From an uncultured Saprospiraceae bacterium (lineage in GTDB: Bacteria > Bacteroidota > Bacteroidia > Chitinophagales > Saprospiraceae), in the NCBI GenBank assembly GCA_938041325.1, contig CALIAG010000096.1, forward strand, positions 1 through 32,534: DNA of 32,534 bases. Reading direction: 5' to 3'. Made by a program: the position numbers and the translations under genes. The notes beneath the pieces are model-generated. The model was not told where the DNA came from. It ran no database searches and saw only the letters and a list, made by a program, of their open reading frames with translations. Position 1 is the stretch's first letter. Each line of letters begins with the position of its first letter. Shown piece after piece: positions 15,547 through 22,910 of this stretch.

Positions 15547-16427
15547 TGCAAGTAGTCATATTCGGTAAAGTACTTAAAGAGAAGGACCATGAGTTTGTCC
15601 TTGAAGTTTTCAATGTTCTACATGAGCAGGGAGCGACGGTATTTGTATATGAACCCTATCTTAAACAACTGCGAGAAGCATTGAATATCAGCTATAGTTT
15701 AGGTACTTTTCAAGAATACTTGGATTTTAAAATGCGAAAAATAGATTTCGTGATTTCCCTTGGAGGAGACGGGACTATTTTGGCTGCTACGACCTTAGTC
15801 AAAGATAGTGGAGTTCCCATATTAGGGATAAACTTGGGGCGATTGGGCTTCCTAGCAAGCATAGAGAAACACGATATAAAACAAGCCATAAAATTATTGT
15901 CGGAAAACAGGTTCAATATTGAAGAACGGACCATGCTTTATTTGGAATCTAATCTTCCATTGTTTGGAGACAAGCCTTTTGCCCTCAACGATTGCACTTT
16001 ATTAAAAAGGGATACTTCTTCGATGATCATTGTTCATGTTTTTATTAATGGAGCATATCTAAGTTCCTATTGGGCAGATGGAATTATTATCTCTACCCCG
16101 ACGGGTTCGACCGGTTATTCTTTAAGTTGTGGTGGACCGATTATTTTTCCAAATTCTGGTAACTTGGTTATAACTCCTGTCGCACCGCACAACCTCAATG
16201 TACGCCCAATAGTTATTTCCGATACTTCGGTTGTTTCTTTTGAAATAGAAGGAAGAGCTGAAAACTTCTTGTGTACCCTTGATTCCAGATTTGAAACCAT
16301 CACTGCAGAACATCAACTGGCCGTTAGGAAATGCGATTTTAATACTAAACTCGTTCAACTCGATGGGCGAAGCTTTCTTCGAACGATTAGAGAGAAACTG
16401 AATTGGGGTTATGACCAGCGGAATTAG
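15546..16427 (+). CDS. nadK: NAD kinase
   Basis: Phosphorylates NAD to NADP in the cytoplasm. The 293-residue chain has the GGDG signature (SLGGDGTILAAT), the NLGRLGFLAS motif, NDCTLLKRD and the diagnostic DGIIISTPTGSTGYSLS stretch followed by GGPI. An open frame extends upstream to 15504, but that part overlaps the outer-membrane gene. MQVVIFGKVLKE from the ATG at 15546 matches the expected start. The TAATG overlap couples its translation to the upstream gene. NAD kinase coupled to an outer-membrane barrel gene is an unusual pairing. Confidence 0.95.
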   Translation: MQVVIFGKVLKEKDHEFVLEVFNVLHEQGATVFVYEPYLKQLREALNISYSLGTFQEYLDFKMRKIDFVISLGGDGTILAATTLVKDSGVPILGINLGRLGFLASIEKHDIKQAIKLLSENRFNIEERTMLYLESNLPLFGDKPFALNDCTLLKRDTSSMIIVHVFINGAYLSSYWADGIIISTPTGSTGYSLSCGGPIIFPNSGNLVITPVAPHNLNVRPIVISDTSVVSFEIEGRAENFLCTLDSRFETITAEHQLAVRKCDFNTKLVQLDGRSFLRTIREKLNWGYDQRN

Positions 16428-16663
16428 AAAACACTACTTTTCCATGTAATTTTATAAGTGTTCCCTACCTTACATATTTGGTTAGTAAATATATAGATCA
16501 GCTTTCAAATTCTAGGAAAATTATTTATATTGCATAACTATAAACCAGCAACTAAGTCTGAGATCAAAAGCTTGTCTACCTTTTTAGACAAAATGTAATT
16601 GTTTAGAGAGGTTTTACAACGAATAATTTCTGGGATTCTGAAATTGTTCGTCCTATATAAGCA

Positions 16664-16689
16664 AAAAGGCGTAGGGATAAACGCCTTTT
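16664..16689. terminator. intrinsic terminator hairpin
   Basis: AAAAGGCGT (16664-16672) pairs with ACGCCTTTT (16681-16689) around an 8-base loop. Read on the minus strand the stem ends in five T, so it terminates best in that direction, 52 bases past the stop of the remnant at 16742. Read on the plus strand it could stop transcripts leaving nadK, though it lies 240 bases downstream. Confidence 0.65.
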
Positions 16690-16741
16690 CAAACTACACC
16701 TTCGAAATACTATAAGAGCTAAAGTAGTTCACGGAATTAAG

Positions 16742-16912
16742 TTAACTAAGAAATTGAATGAATAATTTTCTTAATCCTTCGTTGAAAATACTCGTCGATG
16801 CTATGACATCGCCTGTGTTTTTCGCCTCGTCTAAAGAAAATTTTCTATCCAATTTATTGTAAACCCAATTTCCGTAAACTACTTGAACAGATTTTTTTCT
16901 TAAAAAGAAAAT
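16742..16912 (-). pseudogene. 3' remnant of an unidentified gene
   Basis: A minus-strand frame is open for 56 codons and ends at TAA (16742-16744). It includes YGNWVYNKLDRKFSLDEA and ASTSIFNEGLRKLFIQFL, which have the composition of a folded protein rather than of AT-rich noise. There is no ATG, and an in-frame stop lies at 16913-16915 beside homopolymer runs. No continuing frame is visible upstream. A matching terminator lies just downstream. I therefore read it as the surviving C-terminus of a decayed gene. I do not recognise the family. A short gene with a rare start codon is the alternative. Confidence 0.4.
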
Positions 16913-17029
16913 CTATTGAAACACAAAGTGATTTGAACAGTTAAATTAACTGTGACACAAAATCATGTGTTAACAAAATAAGTTTAAATAATAAGCAACA
17001 AAAGTAACTCAAAAGGTATTTAACTAATA

Positions 17030-17698
17030 ATGAACTTTAGTCCATCGACATATCGCTCTAAAATTTATCAGGATTTCAAAGAAATGGATGCTGCTGAGCA
17101 TCGTTCTATGGTTCGTTTTTTTGAGGACAATCAAAAGGATATTAAGAGTCTTGAGTTGAATGAATATTTTGAATTATTGTGTCAATATTTGGTTTCCTTG
17201 CACGAAACAGGTTCTTATGACAAGTATATTCAAAATGCTGATTATGCAATAGAAGCATGCATCGTTCACAATTTGACAACACCGAATGATAAAGATATTT
17301 ATAGAAAATTATTGTTCAAAAAGGCGGCTTGTCATTTTAGTCTAATGGACTATGAAAAAGCTTCTCACATCTGGCACGAATTGGTAAAAATGGATCCAAC
17401 AGATGAAGAAAGCATCAAATCATTAAAAAGATGTCTTTGGAAACAGAAACCCAATTACGTTAAAAAAACAAGAGCGATAAGCATTTTGTTATTCATGCTT
17501 TCCGCTCTTATTATTGCTGGTGAACTAATCGTAATCAAACATCTTTTCCCGCATTTAGAAGAAGACGTTCAAATGATTAGAAGTTTAATTTTCTTTTCTG
17601 GACTTTCCCTTTTGCTATTGGGTGACCTTCTCCATCATAGCAAAGTAAATAGCCGCATCAATTCTTTTGTAGAAAAAGCGATGAAAGGTAAGCTATAG
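17030..17698 (+). CDS. hypothetical protein with TPR-like helices and two C-terminal membrane segments
   Basis: A 222-residue protein I do not recognise. Residues 1-140 are helical, with a TPR-like pair near 100-130 (KLLFKKAACHFSLMDYEKASHIWHELVKMDPTDEES). Two hydrophobic segments follow (about 146-166 and 184-201), then a short basic tail. Topology would leave the helical domain in the cytoplasm. The last six bases overlap the 3' end of the convergent DUF4097-like gene, so there is no room for a terminator between them. The upstream 80 bases are AT-rich with a TAnnTTTA-like box at about 16980. Confidence 0.7.
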   Translation: MNFSPSTYRSKIYQDFKEMDAAEHRSMVRFFEDNQKDIKSLELNEYFELLCQYLVSLHETGSYDKYIQNADYAIEACIVHNLTTPNDKDIYRKLLFKKAACHFSLMDYEKASHIWHELVKMDPTDEESIKSLKRCLWKQKPNYVKKTRAISILLFMLSALIIAGELIVIKHLFPHLEEDVQMIRSLIFFSGLSLLLLGDLLHHSKVNSRINSFVEKAMKGKL

Positions 17699-18505
17699 TT
17701 TCCTCAAATAGATATTGTCATAAGTCGCTTCTGCTTTTATCAGACTTCCTCCACCATTTATTTCTCCTTTTAAATTTTGACCGAATGCAGTTTCCTTTGA
17801 ATTCGCTTTTACGATAATATCGAAGTTGCTAAATACTTCACCATAAGAGGTACACAACTCAATATCAGCTTTGCTCGCAGAAGGAATTGAAATATCAACA
17901 TCGTCATAAGTAGATTTTAAATTTACGCGTTGGGAAGGAATTTTATCTTGGTAAATAACTTCAACTGCTCCATATGTTGCATCAATATCCAAAGGACCAT
18001 AGAAGTTCTTGATATCATTATCGCCATAAATAGTTTCTGTACTCAAGGAAACTGATTTTGGGATTTTGATTTTTAAAGTAAGTTCGCTGATGATCGTGGT
18101 AGAATTAATGTTGCAGTCGCTACAAATTCTTCGAGCATCCTTTTCAATTGTTTTCCAAGAACTCGTATTGGTTTCTAGTTTTTGTCGAACTCCATCCTTG
18201 ATCAAGTAAACAACTTTGCGCGCATTTTTATCATCATCATTTTTCAAACTGATGCTTATTTTACCATTAGATTGATTGACGACTAATTCGAAATTATCAG
18301 AATCTTCCAAAATAGATTGATCGATAATCCCTTCAATTGAAATTTCATTTTTATCCCAAGTATCTATACTGACTGATGGATAACGCAAGTCAACATGAAC
18401 CTGTTGGTTGGTGACATTGCTTATGGATTTGGATATTACAGATTGAGAATAAGTTGGAACTAAAAAAAGCAGGGAAGCGAAAAAAGATAAAAAAATAGTT
18501 TTCAT
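17693..18505 (-). CDS. secreted DUF4097-like beta-strand repeat protein (paralogue 2)
   Basis: A 270-residue exported protein with a signal peptide (1-20, ending TYSQS). The rest is rich in short beta strands with repeated TYG/TYDD turns (ETIYGDNDIKNFYG, IDATYGAVEV, LKSTYDDVDIS, CTSYGEVFSNFD). This pattern fits the right-handed beta-helix-like DUF4097 family of putative adhesins. Its end (NGGGSLIKAEATYDNIYLRKL) matches that of the next gene upstream. It lies at the 3' end of the ECF sigma cluster, but a terminator at 18606-18630 separates it from its paralogue, so it may also have its own promoter. The role is unknown; a cell-surface protein under sigma-factor control is inference. Confidence 0.72.
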   Translation of the reverse strand: MKTIFLSFFASLLFLVPTYSQSVISKSISNVTNQQVHVDLRYPSVSIDTWDKNEISIEGIIDQSILEDSDNFELVVNQSNGKISISLKNDDDKNARKVVYLIKDGVRQKLETNTSSWKTIEKDARRICSDCNINSTTIISELTLKIKIPKSVSLSTETIYGDNDIKNFYGPLDIDATYGAVEVIYQDKIPSQRVNLKSTYDDVDISIPSASKADIELCTSYGEVFSNFDIIVKANSKETAFGQNLKGEINGGGSLIKAEATYDNIYLRKL

Positions 18506-18600
18506 GGCTTTGAATTTTTATTGTAAAAATAGTTTGATAAAAAGCAAAGGATGGCCAGATAAGTTTTGGACTTATCAAAAAAAGGGAACCTTTGTGTTTT

Positions 18601-18630
18601 TGAAAACAAGGCTGTGAATTACAGCCTTGT
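18601..18630 (-). terminator. intrinsic terminator after the first DUF4097-like gene
   Basis: A perfect 10-bp stem, ACAAGGCTGT/ACAGCCTTGT (18606-18615 and 18621-18630), with a GAATT loop is followed on the minus strand by a short T-run. It sits just past the stop of the gene at 18647-19432. Confidence 0.75.
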
Positions 18631-18646
18631 GAGAAGAGAAAAAGTA

Positions 18647-19432
18647 TTATTTTTTTCTAAGGTAGATGTTGTCGTAATTCGACTTCAGTGAAATGCTGAC
18701 TCCTCCGCCATTTATTTTTCCGGAGAATTTATTTTTGGAGCCACAACCATTGCAACCTTTAGAACTTGTATTTTGATTGGCTTCTAAAGTAATGTCAAAA
18801 TCAGTAAACATTTCGCCATACGATGTACTTAAAAGAAGATCAGCAGAAGTGGAGTTGGGTAAGCTTACATCCACATCACCGTAAACGGAATGCAAGGTGA
18901 TGGAGTTGTTTTGAGCTACGCTTTTGAAGTCTGCAATGACATCACCGTAAACGGTATTGATTGCCATAGGTCCAGTTACATTTTCAAGAATTACTGAATT
19001 GTAGTTGACAGATACTTCTATTTCGTTTACAACATTTTTAAAAATGATGTCTTCTCCATTGTGTGAGGAATGACTGTAATAAACAGAGATCCCGTTAGGT
19101 ACTTTTATTTTAAATGAGTCATCGCTGTTTCTTCCGATCTGTTTTACTTTTACTTCTGCTCCACTTTCCACTACAGATAAGCCGACACCAGAATTGTCTT
19201 TTAATCCTTCAGCAGACAATGCCATCAAACCCTTTGCTTTTTCATTGTCTTCATGATCATAATCAACTCTTTCAAAAACAATTTCATTTCCGGAATAGCC
19301 TTCCACGACGAGTTCGTTGACGCCTTCTATGATGAGCTTTCCTTGTGTTTTATTCAGTTTGTATGTTTGTGCCTGAGCCATCATTGCAAATCCTGTGCAA
19401 AGCAAGATGAAGGCGAATTTAAATTTATACAT
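18647..19432 (-). CDS. secreted DUF4097-like beta-strand repeat protein (paralogue 1)
   Basis: A 261-residue exported protein. It has a signal peptide (about 1-21, ending AQAQ) and then serial beta strands with turn motifs like those of its paralogue (NTVYGDVIADF, HSVYGDVDVSLP, STSYGEMFTDFD). It ends in NGGGVSISLKSNYDNIYLRKK. A Cys-containing insert (KGCNGCGSKNK) near residue 230 is absent from the paralogue. It lies 61 bases downstream of the anti-sigma-like gene, so it is probably cotranscribed with it. The two paralogues share domain layout and C-terminus but have diverged in the middle. Confidence 0.75.
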   Translation of the reverse strand: MYKFKFAFILLCTGFAMMAQAQTYKLNKTQGKLIIEGVNELVVEGYSGNEIVFERVDYDHEDNEKAKGLMALSAEGLKDNSGVGLSVVESGAEVKVKQIGRNSDDSFKIKVPNGISVYYSHSSHNGEDIIFKNVVNEIEVSVNYNSVILENVTGPMAINTVYGDVIADFKSVAQNNSITLHSVYGDVDVSLPNSTSADLLLSTSYGEMFTDFDITLEANQNTSSKGCNGCGSKNKFSGKINGGGVSISLKSNYDNIYLRKK

Positions 19433-19493
19433 GATTGATTTTTTTCTTTTTTAAAAAATTAGTTTTAGTTTTCTTCAGCTGAATATTTATAAT

Positions 19494-20276
19494 CTAGGAC
19501 ATTTTAAAGATACCCAATCGGGCTTCATCTTTTACTTTGTCGAGTACTTCATTATTGTCTATAATTTTTTCCATTTGAGGAATGGCTTTCTTTTCATTGA
19601 GTGAGACCAAGATGTTGATTAAGTTGATCTGTACAACGGGCTCTGTTTGCTTTTCCAAAGAATAGATCAAAGCATTTCGTACCTTTTGATCGTCTGCGAA
19701 CTTTGACAATCCTTCCATTGCGGCCAATCGCACATTCGGACTTTTGTCTGTGTTTAAAGCTTTGATTAAAGCATCGTAGATTTCGTCATCTCCTTTGTCC
19801 ATTTGATAAGAATAATTTACCGCAGTGATTCTACTGCTGGTAGATTTTTCTTCCAAAAGTTTCATCATCATTTTTTTATTTTCTTCAAGCTTGGCATATA
19901 CTTTTTGAATTTCAGTATTGGAGGCTGTTGGTTGGTTGCAATACTTCGTGCCGATAAAAATTCCAAGTAATAGAATGACTGCTGCTGCAGAAACTTGCGA
20001 CCAGTATTTGAATGAAAAGACTTTTGCTTCTACTTTAGAGGATATGATTTTTTCTTTTTCTAATTCTAAAAAAGAACTAAAATTCTGACTTAATTGATCC
20101 GATGGTTGATGTTCTGGTAAATCGATCATCACACCTAGCATAGCCTTATAATCGTCTACATCGTTTTGTAGTTCAGGAGAGTCGGCCATATTCGCTTCAA
20201 AAAAACCGCGGTCTTTTAAAGACATGGTACCTTCCACATAATCGACTATTTTTTCTTTCCAATAATTCTCTTTCAT
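19494..20276 (-). CDS. membrane anti-sigma-like protein with C-terminal HEAT-like repeats
   Basis: A 260-residue single-pass protein. The N-terminal ~85 residues (MKENYWKEKIVDYVEGTMSL...) resemble the cytoplasmic head of anti-sigma factors, with the short helix (VDYVEGTMS) seen in zinc-finger-type heads but without the His/Cys ligands. A membrane helix (about 92-110) follows, then a coiled linker (about 120-142) and HEAT-like repeats (about 160-255: YDALIKALNTDKSPNVRLAAMEGLSKFADD and LINILVSLNEKKAIPQMEKII). Placed directly after an ECF sigma gene, it is most likely the cognate anti-sigma factor with the HEAT part outside the membrane as a sensor or docking site. That function is inferred from context. 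Confidence 0.75.
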   Translation of the reverse strand: MKENYWKEKIVDYVEGTMSLKDRGFFEANMADSPELQNDVDDYKAMLGVMIDLPEHQPSDQLSQNFSSFLELEKEKIISSKVEAKVFSFKYWSQVSAAAVILLLGIFIGTKYCNQPTASNTEIQKVYAKLEENKKMMMKLLEEKSTSSRITAVNYSYQMDKGDDEIYDALIKALNTDKSPNVRLAAMEGLSKFADDQKVRNALIYSLEKQTEPVVQINLINILVSLNEKKAIPQMEKIIDNNEVLDKVKDEARLGIFKMS

Positions 20277-20468
20277 GTTTTTAAAATTTTTCAGCGTTTA
20301 AAAAAGCAGCCTATCCCATCCGCAGTTGCGGTTCTCTCCGCCAGAGTTTACACTCTGCCCTTCATTATCATTCAGGGTTTGCTTCGTTCATATAACCGCT
20401 TTGCTCTCTCATAATATTTTTTAATCTTACCCTTCGGGTTTTTAAGATTAATAAATATCATGATCGTT
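20277..20468. other. hairpin-rich spacer between sigma and anti-sigma genes
   Basis: This 192-base spacer holds several perfect short hairpins: CCGCA/TGCGG (20320-20331), CAGAGT/ACTCTG (20342-20357) and CCCT/AGGG around TCATTATCATTC (20359-20378). A TTAATCTTA/TAAGATTAA stem (20421-20451) is capped by a CTTCGG tetraloop. None carries a T-run, so they are not typical terminators. CATTATCAT followed one base later by CAG also occurs at 12275-12287. The two spacers may be members of one degenerate structured repeat family. Confidence 0.5.
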
Positions 20469-21008
20469 TCATTGCACATCAATTTTTAAAAAGATTTTCC
20501 TCAACTCTTTTACCGCTCGATAAACTTTCACTTTAACGGCTCCTTCCGTTGTTTCCAAAAGACTGGCCACTTCACTGTATTTCATTTTCTGAATCTTCGT
20601 CAAATGAATCAGTTCCCGCTGCTCGGGATTAAGTTTAGAAATTGCTTGCTCCAAATTCTTTAGGGTTTCTTTTTTCTCAAGGCTGGAAGTTGTCATTTCT
20701 TGTCCAACATCTATTCTTTGAAAATCAACATCATCTTGTATTGGCAACTTTTTTTTCTTGTAGGTATCAAACTTTACATTTCTAGCTATTTGATAAATCC
20801 AAGACTTGAAGGAATGCTCAATATTATAACTCGTTCGATAGCGAATCATGCGTTCGAAGACATTTTGCGTCAAGTCTTCACTCAGACCTTGATCGTAAGT
20901 TTGTCTTAGAAAGAAATTGTAAAGCTTTTTATTATACCGGGTGAACAGTACGGCTGCTTTACTTAAATTTCCATCTTTAACCAATTGCATTATTTGCTCA
21001 TCCGTCAT
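20469..21008 (-). CDS. ECF-type RNA polymerase sigma factor
   Basis: A 179-residue sigma-70 family protein of ECF size. Region 2 spans about 20-85 (FTRYNKKLYNFFLRQTYD, LSEDLTQNVFERMIRY, FKSWIYQIARNV). After a short linker, region 4 covers about 118-170 (LNPEQRELIHLTKIQKMKYSEVASLL, TEGAVKVKVYRAVKELRK) with a clear helix-turn-helix. There is no region 3. The ATG at 21006-21008 is preferred to a TTG eight codons upstream. Downstream are an anti-sigma-like membrane protein and two secreted DUF4097-like proteins, which probably form its regulator and part of its regulon. The 192-base hairpin-rich gap before the anti-sigma gene is unusually long for such a pair. Confidence 0.9.
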   Translation of the reverse strand: MTDEQIMQLVKDGNLSKAAVLFTRYNKKLYNFFLRQTYDQGLSEDLTQNVFERMIRYRTSYNIEHSFKSWIYQIARNVKFDTYKKKKLPIQDDVDFQRIDVGQEMTTSSLEKKETLKNLEQAISKLNPEQRELIHLTKIQKMKYSEVASLLETTEGAVKVKVYRAVKELRKIFLKIDVQ

Positions 21009-21042
21009 AGTTGGTTCAATGATGTTTCTCAAATAGTGTATA

Positions 21043-21055
21043 CAAAAAGCTAAAA
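21043..21055 (-). promoter_or_regulatory. possible promoter element upstream of the ECF sigma gene
   Basis: CAAAAAGCTAAAA (read on the minus strand, TTTTAGCTTTTTG) lies about 35 bases upstream of the sigma start. The identical 13-mer occurs at 23728-23740 upstream of the lipoprotein gene, also on the minus strand. TAGCTTTT is one base from the Bacteroidota -7 consensus TAnnTTTG. No convincing -33 TTG was found. Confidence 0.3.
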
Positions 21056-21179
21056 GGTTTTAGGATTGTTTTCTAATCAATTAAACGATTTGCTTGCGTA
21101 TATAGAGGAATACTATGGAATCATTAAGTGGTTACAGGAAAATACAAAAAAACTTAGATGGGAAATGAAATTGGAAAAA

Positions 21180-22910
21180 TTAACGGATAAGAATTACCGA
21201 TCCGTCCTTCCGTTCTACCCTACCGCTAGGCTGTTCTATTCGGATATGATACACGTAAGCACCCATAGGCATTTCTCTAAAACCTTTTCGCCCTCTCCAA
21301 CCTTCATTAATATCGGTGGTCATAAAGATTCTTTGTCCCCAGCGATCATATATTTCCATTAAATAAGATACTTGATCAGGGAAGACAACGATCGGTTTGA
21401 ATTGACTGTTTTTGCCTCCAGGGACAAAAGCATTGGGAACATATATCGTGGAGAGCTGCTCAACACAAATTGTATTCGACCTAGAGCGTACTGTTTCTAT
21501 AGTTCCATCAGGTAAAGTGATTTCAGCCGTAGCAACAAGGTAATAACAAGAAATAGACTCATCAGAATTGTTTGGATCAACAATGTCAGAAAATGTAGTT
21601 GTTGCTCCATCCGTATTATCAACTAAGCGATCGATATTATTGACAATTTTATGAATTTCGTATTCAATGGTCGTTCCATTTTCTATAAGAAAAGGAGTCC
21701 AATTTAGAAGATTCGTGAGGTTGTCATTGGGGCTGCCCATTAAGAAAGCGGTTGCTCCATAGTTGGAAATGATAATGGAATCACAATCATCTGTTGTTTG
21801 AATCTGATAATAAACCGGGCCTGCATTGGGGTCTACATTGGTATCGAGGTATGAATTATTTAAATTCAAAGGAATGCCGATTGTGGGACTATTGATTATT
21901 TGAAAATCAGCGTTGTCCATAGAAGACAAAATATCTACAGTTTGTAGTTCCGCATTTGTATTCCAGGACCAAAAAATTTCTACTTCATTTGTAGGAGTAA
22001 AGCTTACATTTTTTAAAATAAGTTCGTCAGCAGGTTGTACAATTTCAGGAAACAAACAGTGTTCATTAGATAAACTTTTTGAATTACTGTTGACTCTTTT
22101 GCTTTCAATAAAAAAACAATAGAAATTACCTTCGTCCAGTTCCGTTACTAAATAAGAAGTGTCGCTTGCGCTTAAAGTGTCAATAGGGTCAGCAGGAAAT
22201 CCATTTATACTGGTCCACAACACTTGTTCCTCGATCTCTGTATCCCAACCTTCATAAAGATTCCAATTGAGATTCAGTGTTTGTTCACAGCTGTTTACTT
22301 CTCCGGTCAAATAGACTGTAGAATGAGGTGCATCAAAAATACTTGTGTTGCCACAAGGATCCAAAGGTAAAATAAAATAAGTCTCAGACTGGTCCTCTGG
22401 GTTAGATTGTACATCCAAATAGGTTGTAGGAACCAAAGGAACGGTATCTATCGGTGTTAAACCAAAAATAGTTTGTCGGTAGATAATGTATTCATTCACT
22501 TCGGGTGATGGACTTGGCAACCATTCGATTCTGACCAAGCCGTTTTCTACAGTTAAGAATTGTATTGGAGCAATCTCTGGCGGACGGTTATCTAGTGTGT
22601 CGGAGCTAAGCACCACTTGACCTGGGCAACTGTGATTGCTTAAGATATAATAAAAGAAAGGATTGCCGTTCGCATTATCATCGAAGTAAAAGGTTTGACT
22701 AGGATCTGTTATAGAATTGAGCAAGGTATATGGCCCATCAAAATTAGTACTCGAAAAAATATCATATGAATTGAAAGGCCCGCAGGTATTGGTAGGCAGG
22801 TTCCACTTTAAGGTATCCTTATCCACGCAGATAATATCTGGAGGAAAGACCTGGCTTATTCCAACAGTATAAGTCCCAAAAAAAATAAAGATTATATATA
22901 GAATTCTCAT
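21180..22910 (-). CDS. secreted protein with gliding-motility type B sorting domain (T9SS cargo)
   Basis: A 576-residue exported protein with a signal peptide (about 1-19, ending GISQ). Several fibronectin-like beta domains cover about 25-480, with repeated short motifs such as FYYILSNHSCPGQ, YFILPLDPCGN and YYQIQTTDDCD and scattered cysteines that could pair. The C-terminal ~90 residues are a type B sorting domain: VPNAFVPGGKNSQFKPI, then YDRWGQRIF, WRGRKG, MGAYVYHIRI and a short basic end. This CHU_C-type domain directs cargo through the type IX system to the cell surface. The start overlaps the upstream lipoprotein gene by four bases, so the two are one operon. Confidence 0.85.
   Translation of the reverse strand: MRILYIIFIFFGTYTVGISQVFPPDIICVDKDTLKWNLPTNTCGPFNSYDIFSSTNFDGPYTLLNSITDPSQTFYFDDNANGNPFFYYILSNHSCPGQVVLSSDTLDNRPPEIAPIQFLTVENGLVRIEWLPSPSPEVNEYIIYRQTIFGLTPIDTVPLVPTTYLDVQSNPEDQSETYFILPLDPCGNTSIFDAPHSTVYLTGEVNSCEQTLNLNWNLYEGWDTEIEEQVLWTSINGFPADPIDTLSASDTSYLVTELDEGNFYCFFIESKRVNSNSKSLSNEHCLFPEIVQPADELILKNVSFTPTNEVEIFWSWNTNAELQTVDILSSMDNADFQIINSPTIGIPLNLNNSYLDTNVDPNAGPVYYQIQTTDDCDSIIISNYGATAFLMGSPNDNLTNLLNWTPFLIENGTTIEYEIHKIVNNIDRLVDNTDGATTTFSDIVDPNNSDESISCYYLVATAEITLPDGTIETVRSRSNTICVEQLSTIYVPNAFVPGGKNSQFKPIVVFPDQVSYLMEIYDRWGQRIFMTTDINEGWRGRKGFREMPMGAYVYHIRIEQPSGRVERKDGSVILIR

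Larger units (their letters stand above)
16428..17029. other. 600-base gap with a gene remnant and a terminator hairpin
   Basis: No intact gene is supported. The gap holds a hairpin with A/T flanks at 16664-16689 and a minus-strand open frame at 16742-16912 that reads like the end of a real protein. The upstream region of the gene at 17030 follows. Bases 16428-16660 show nothing I can interpret. Confidence 0.5.

Noticed and set aside
21066-21362. 98-residue plus-strand open frame between the sigma gene and the type B cargo gene
   Set aside because: Most of it is antisense to the well-supported type B sorting domain, and the unique N-terminal part has no recognisable features.
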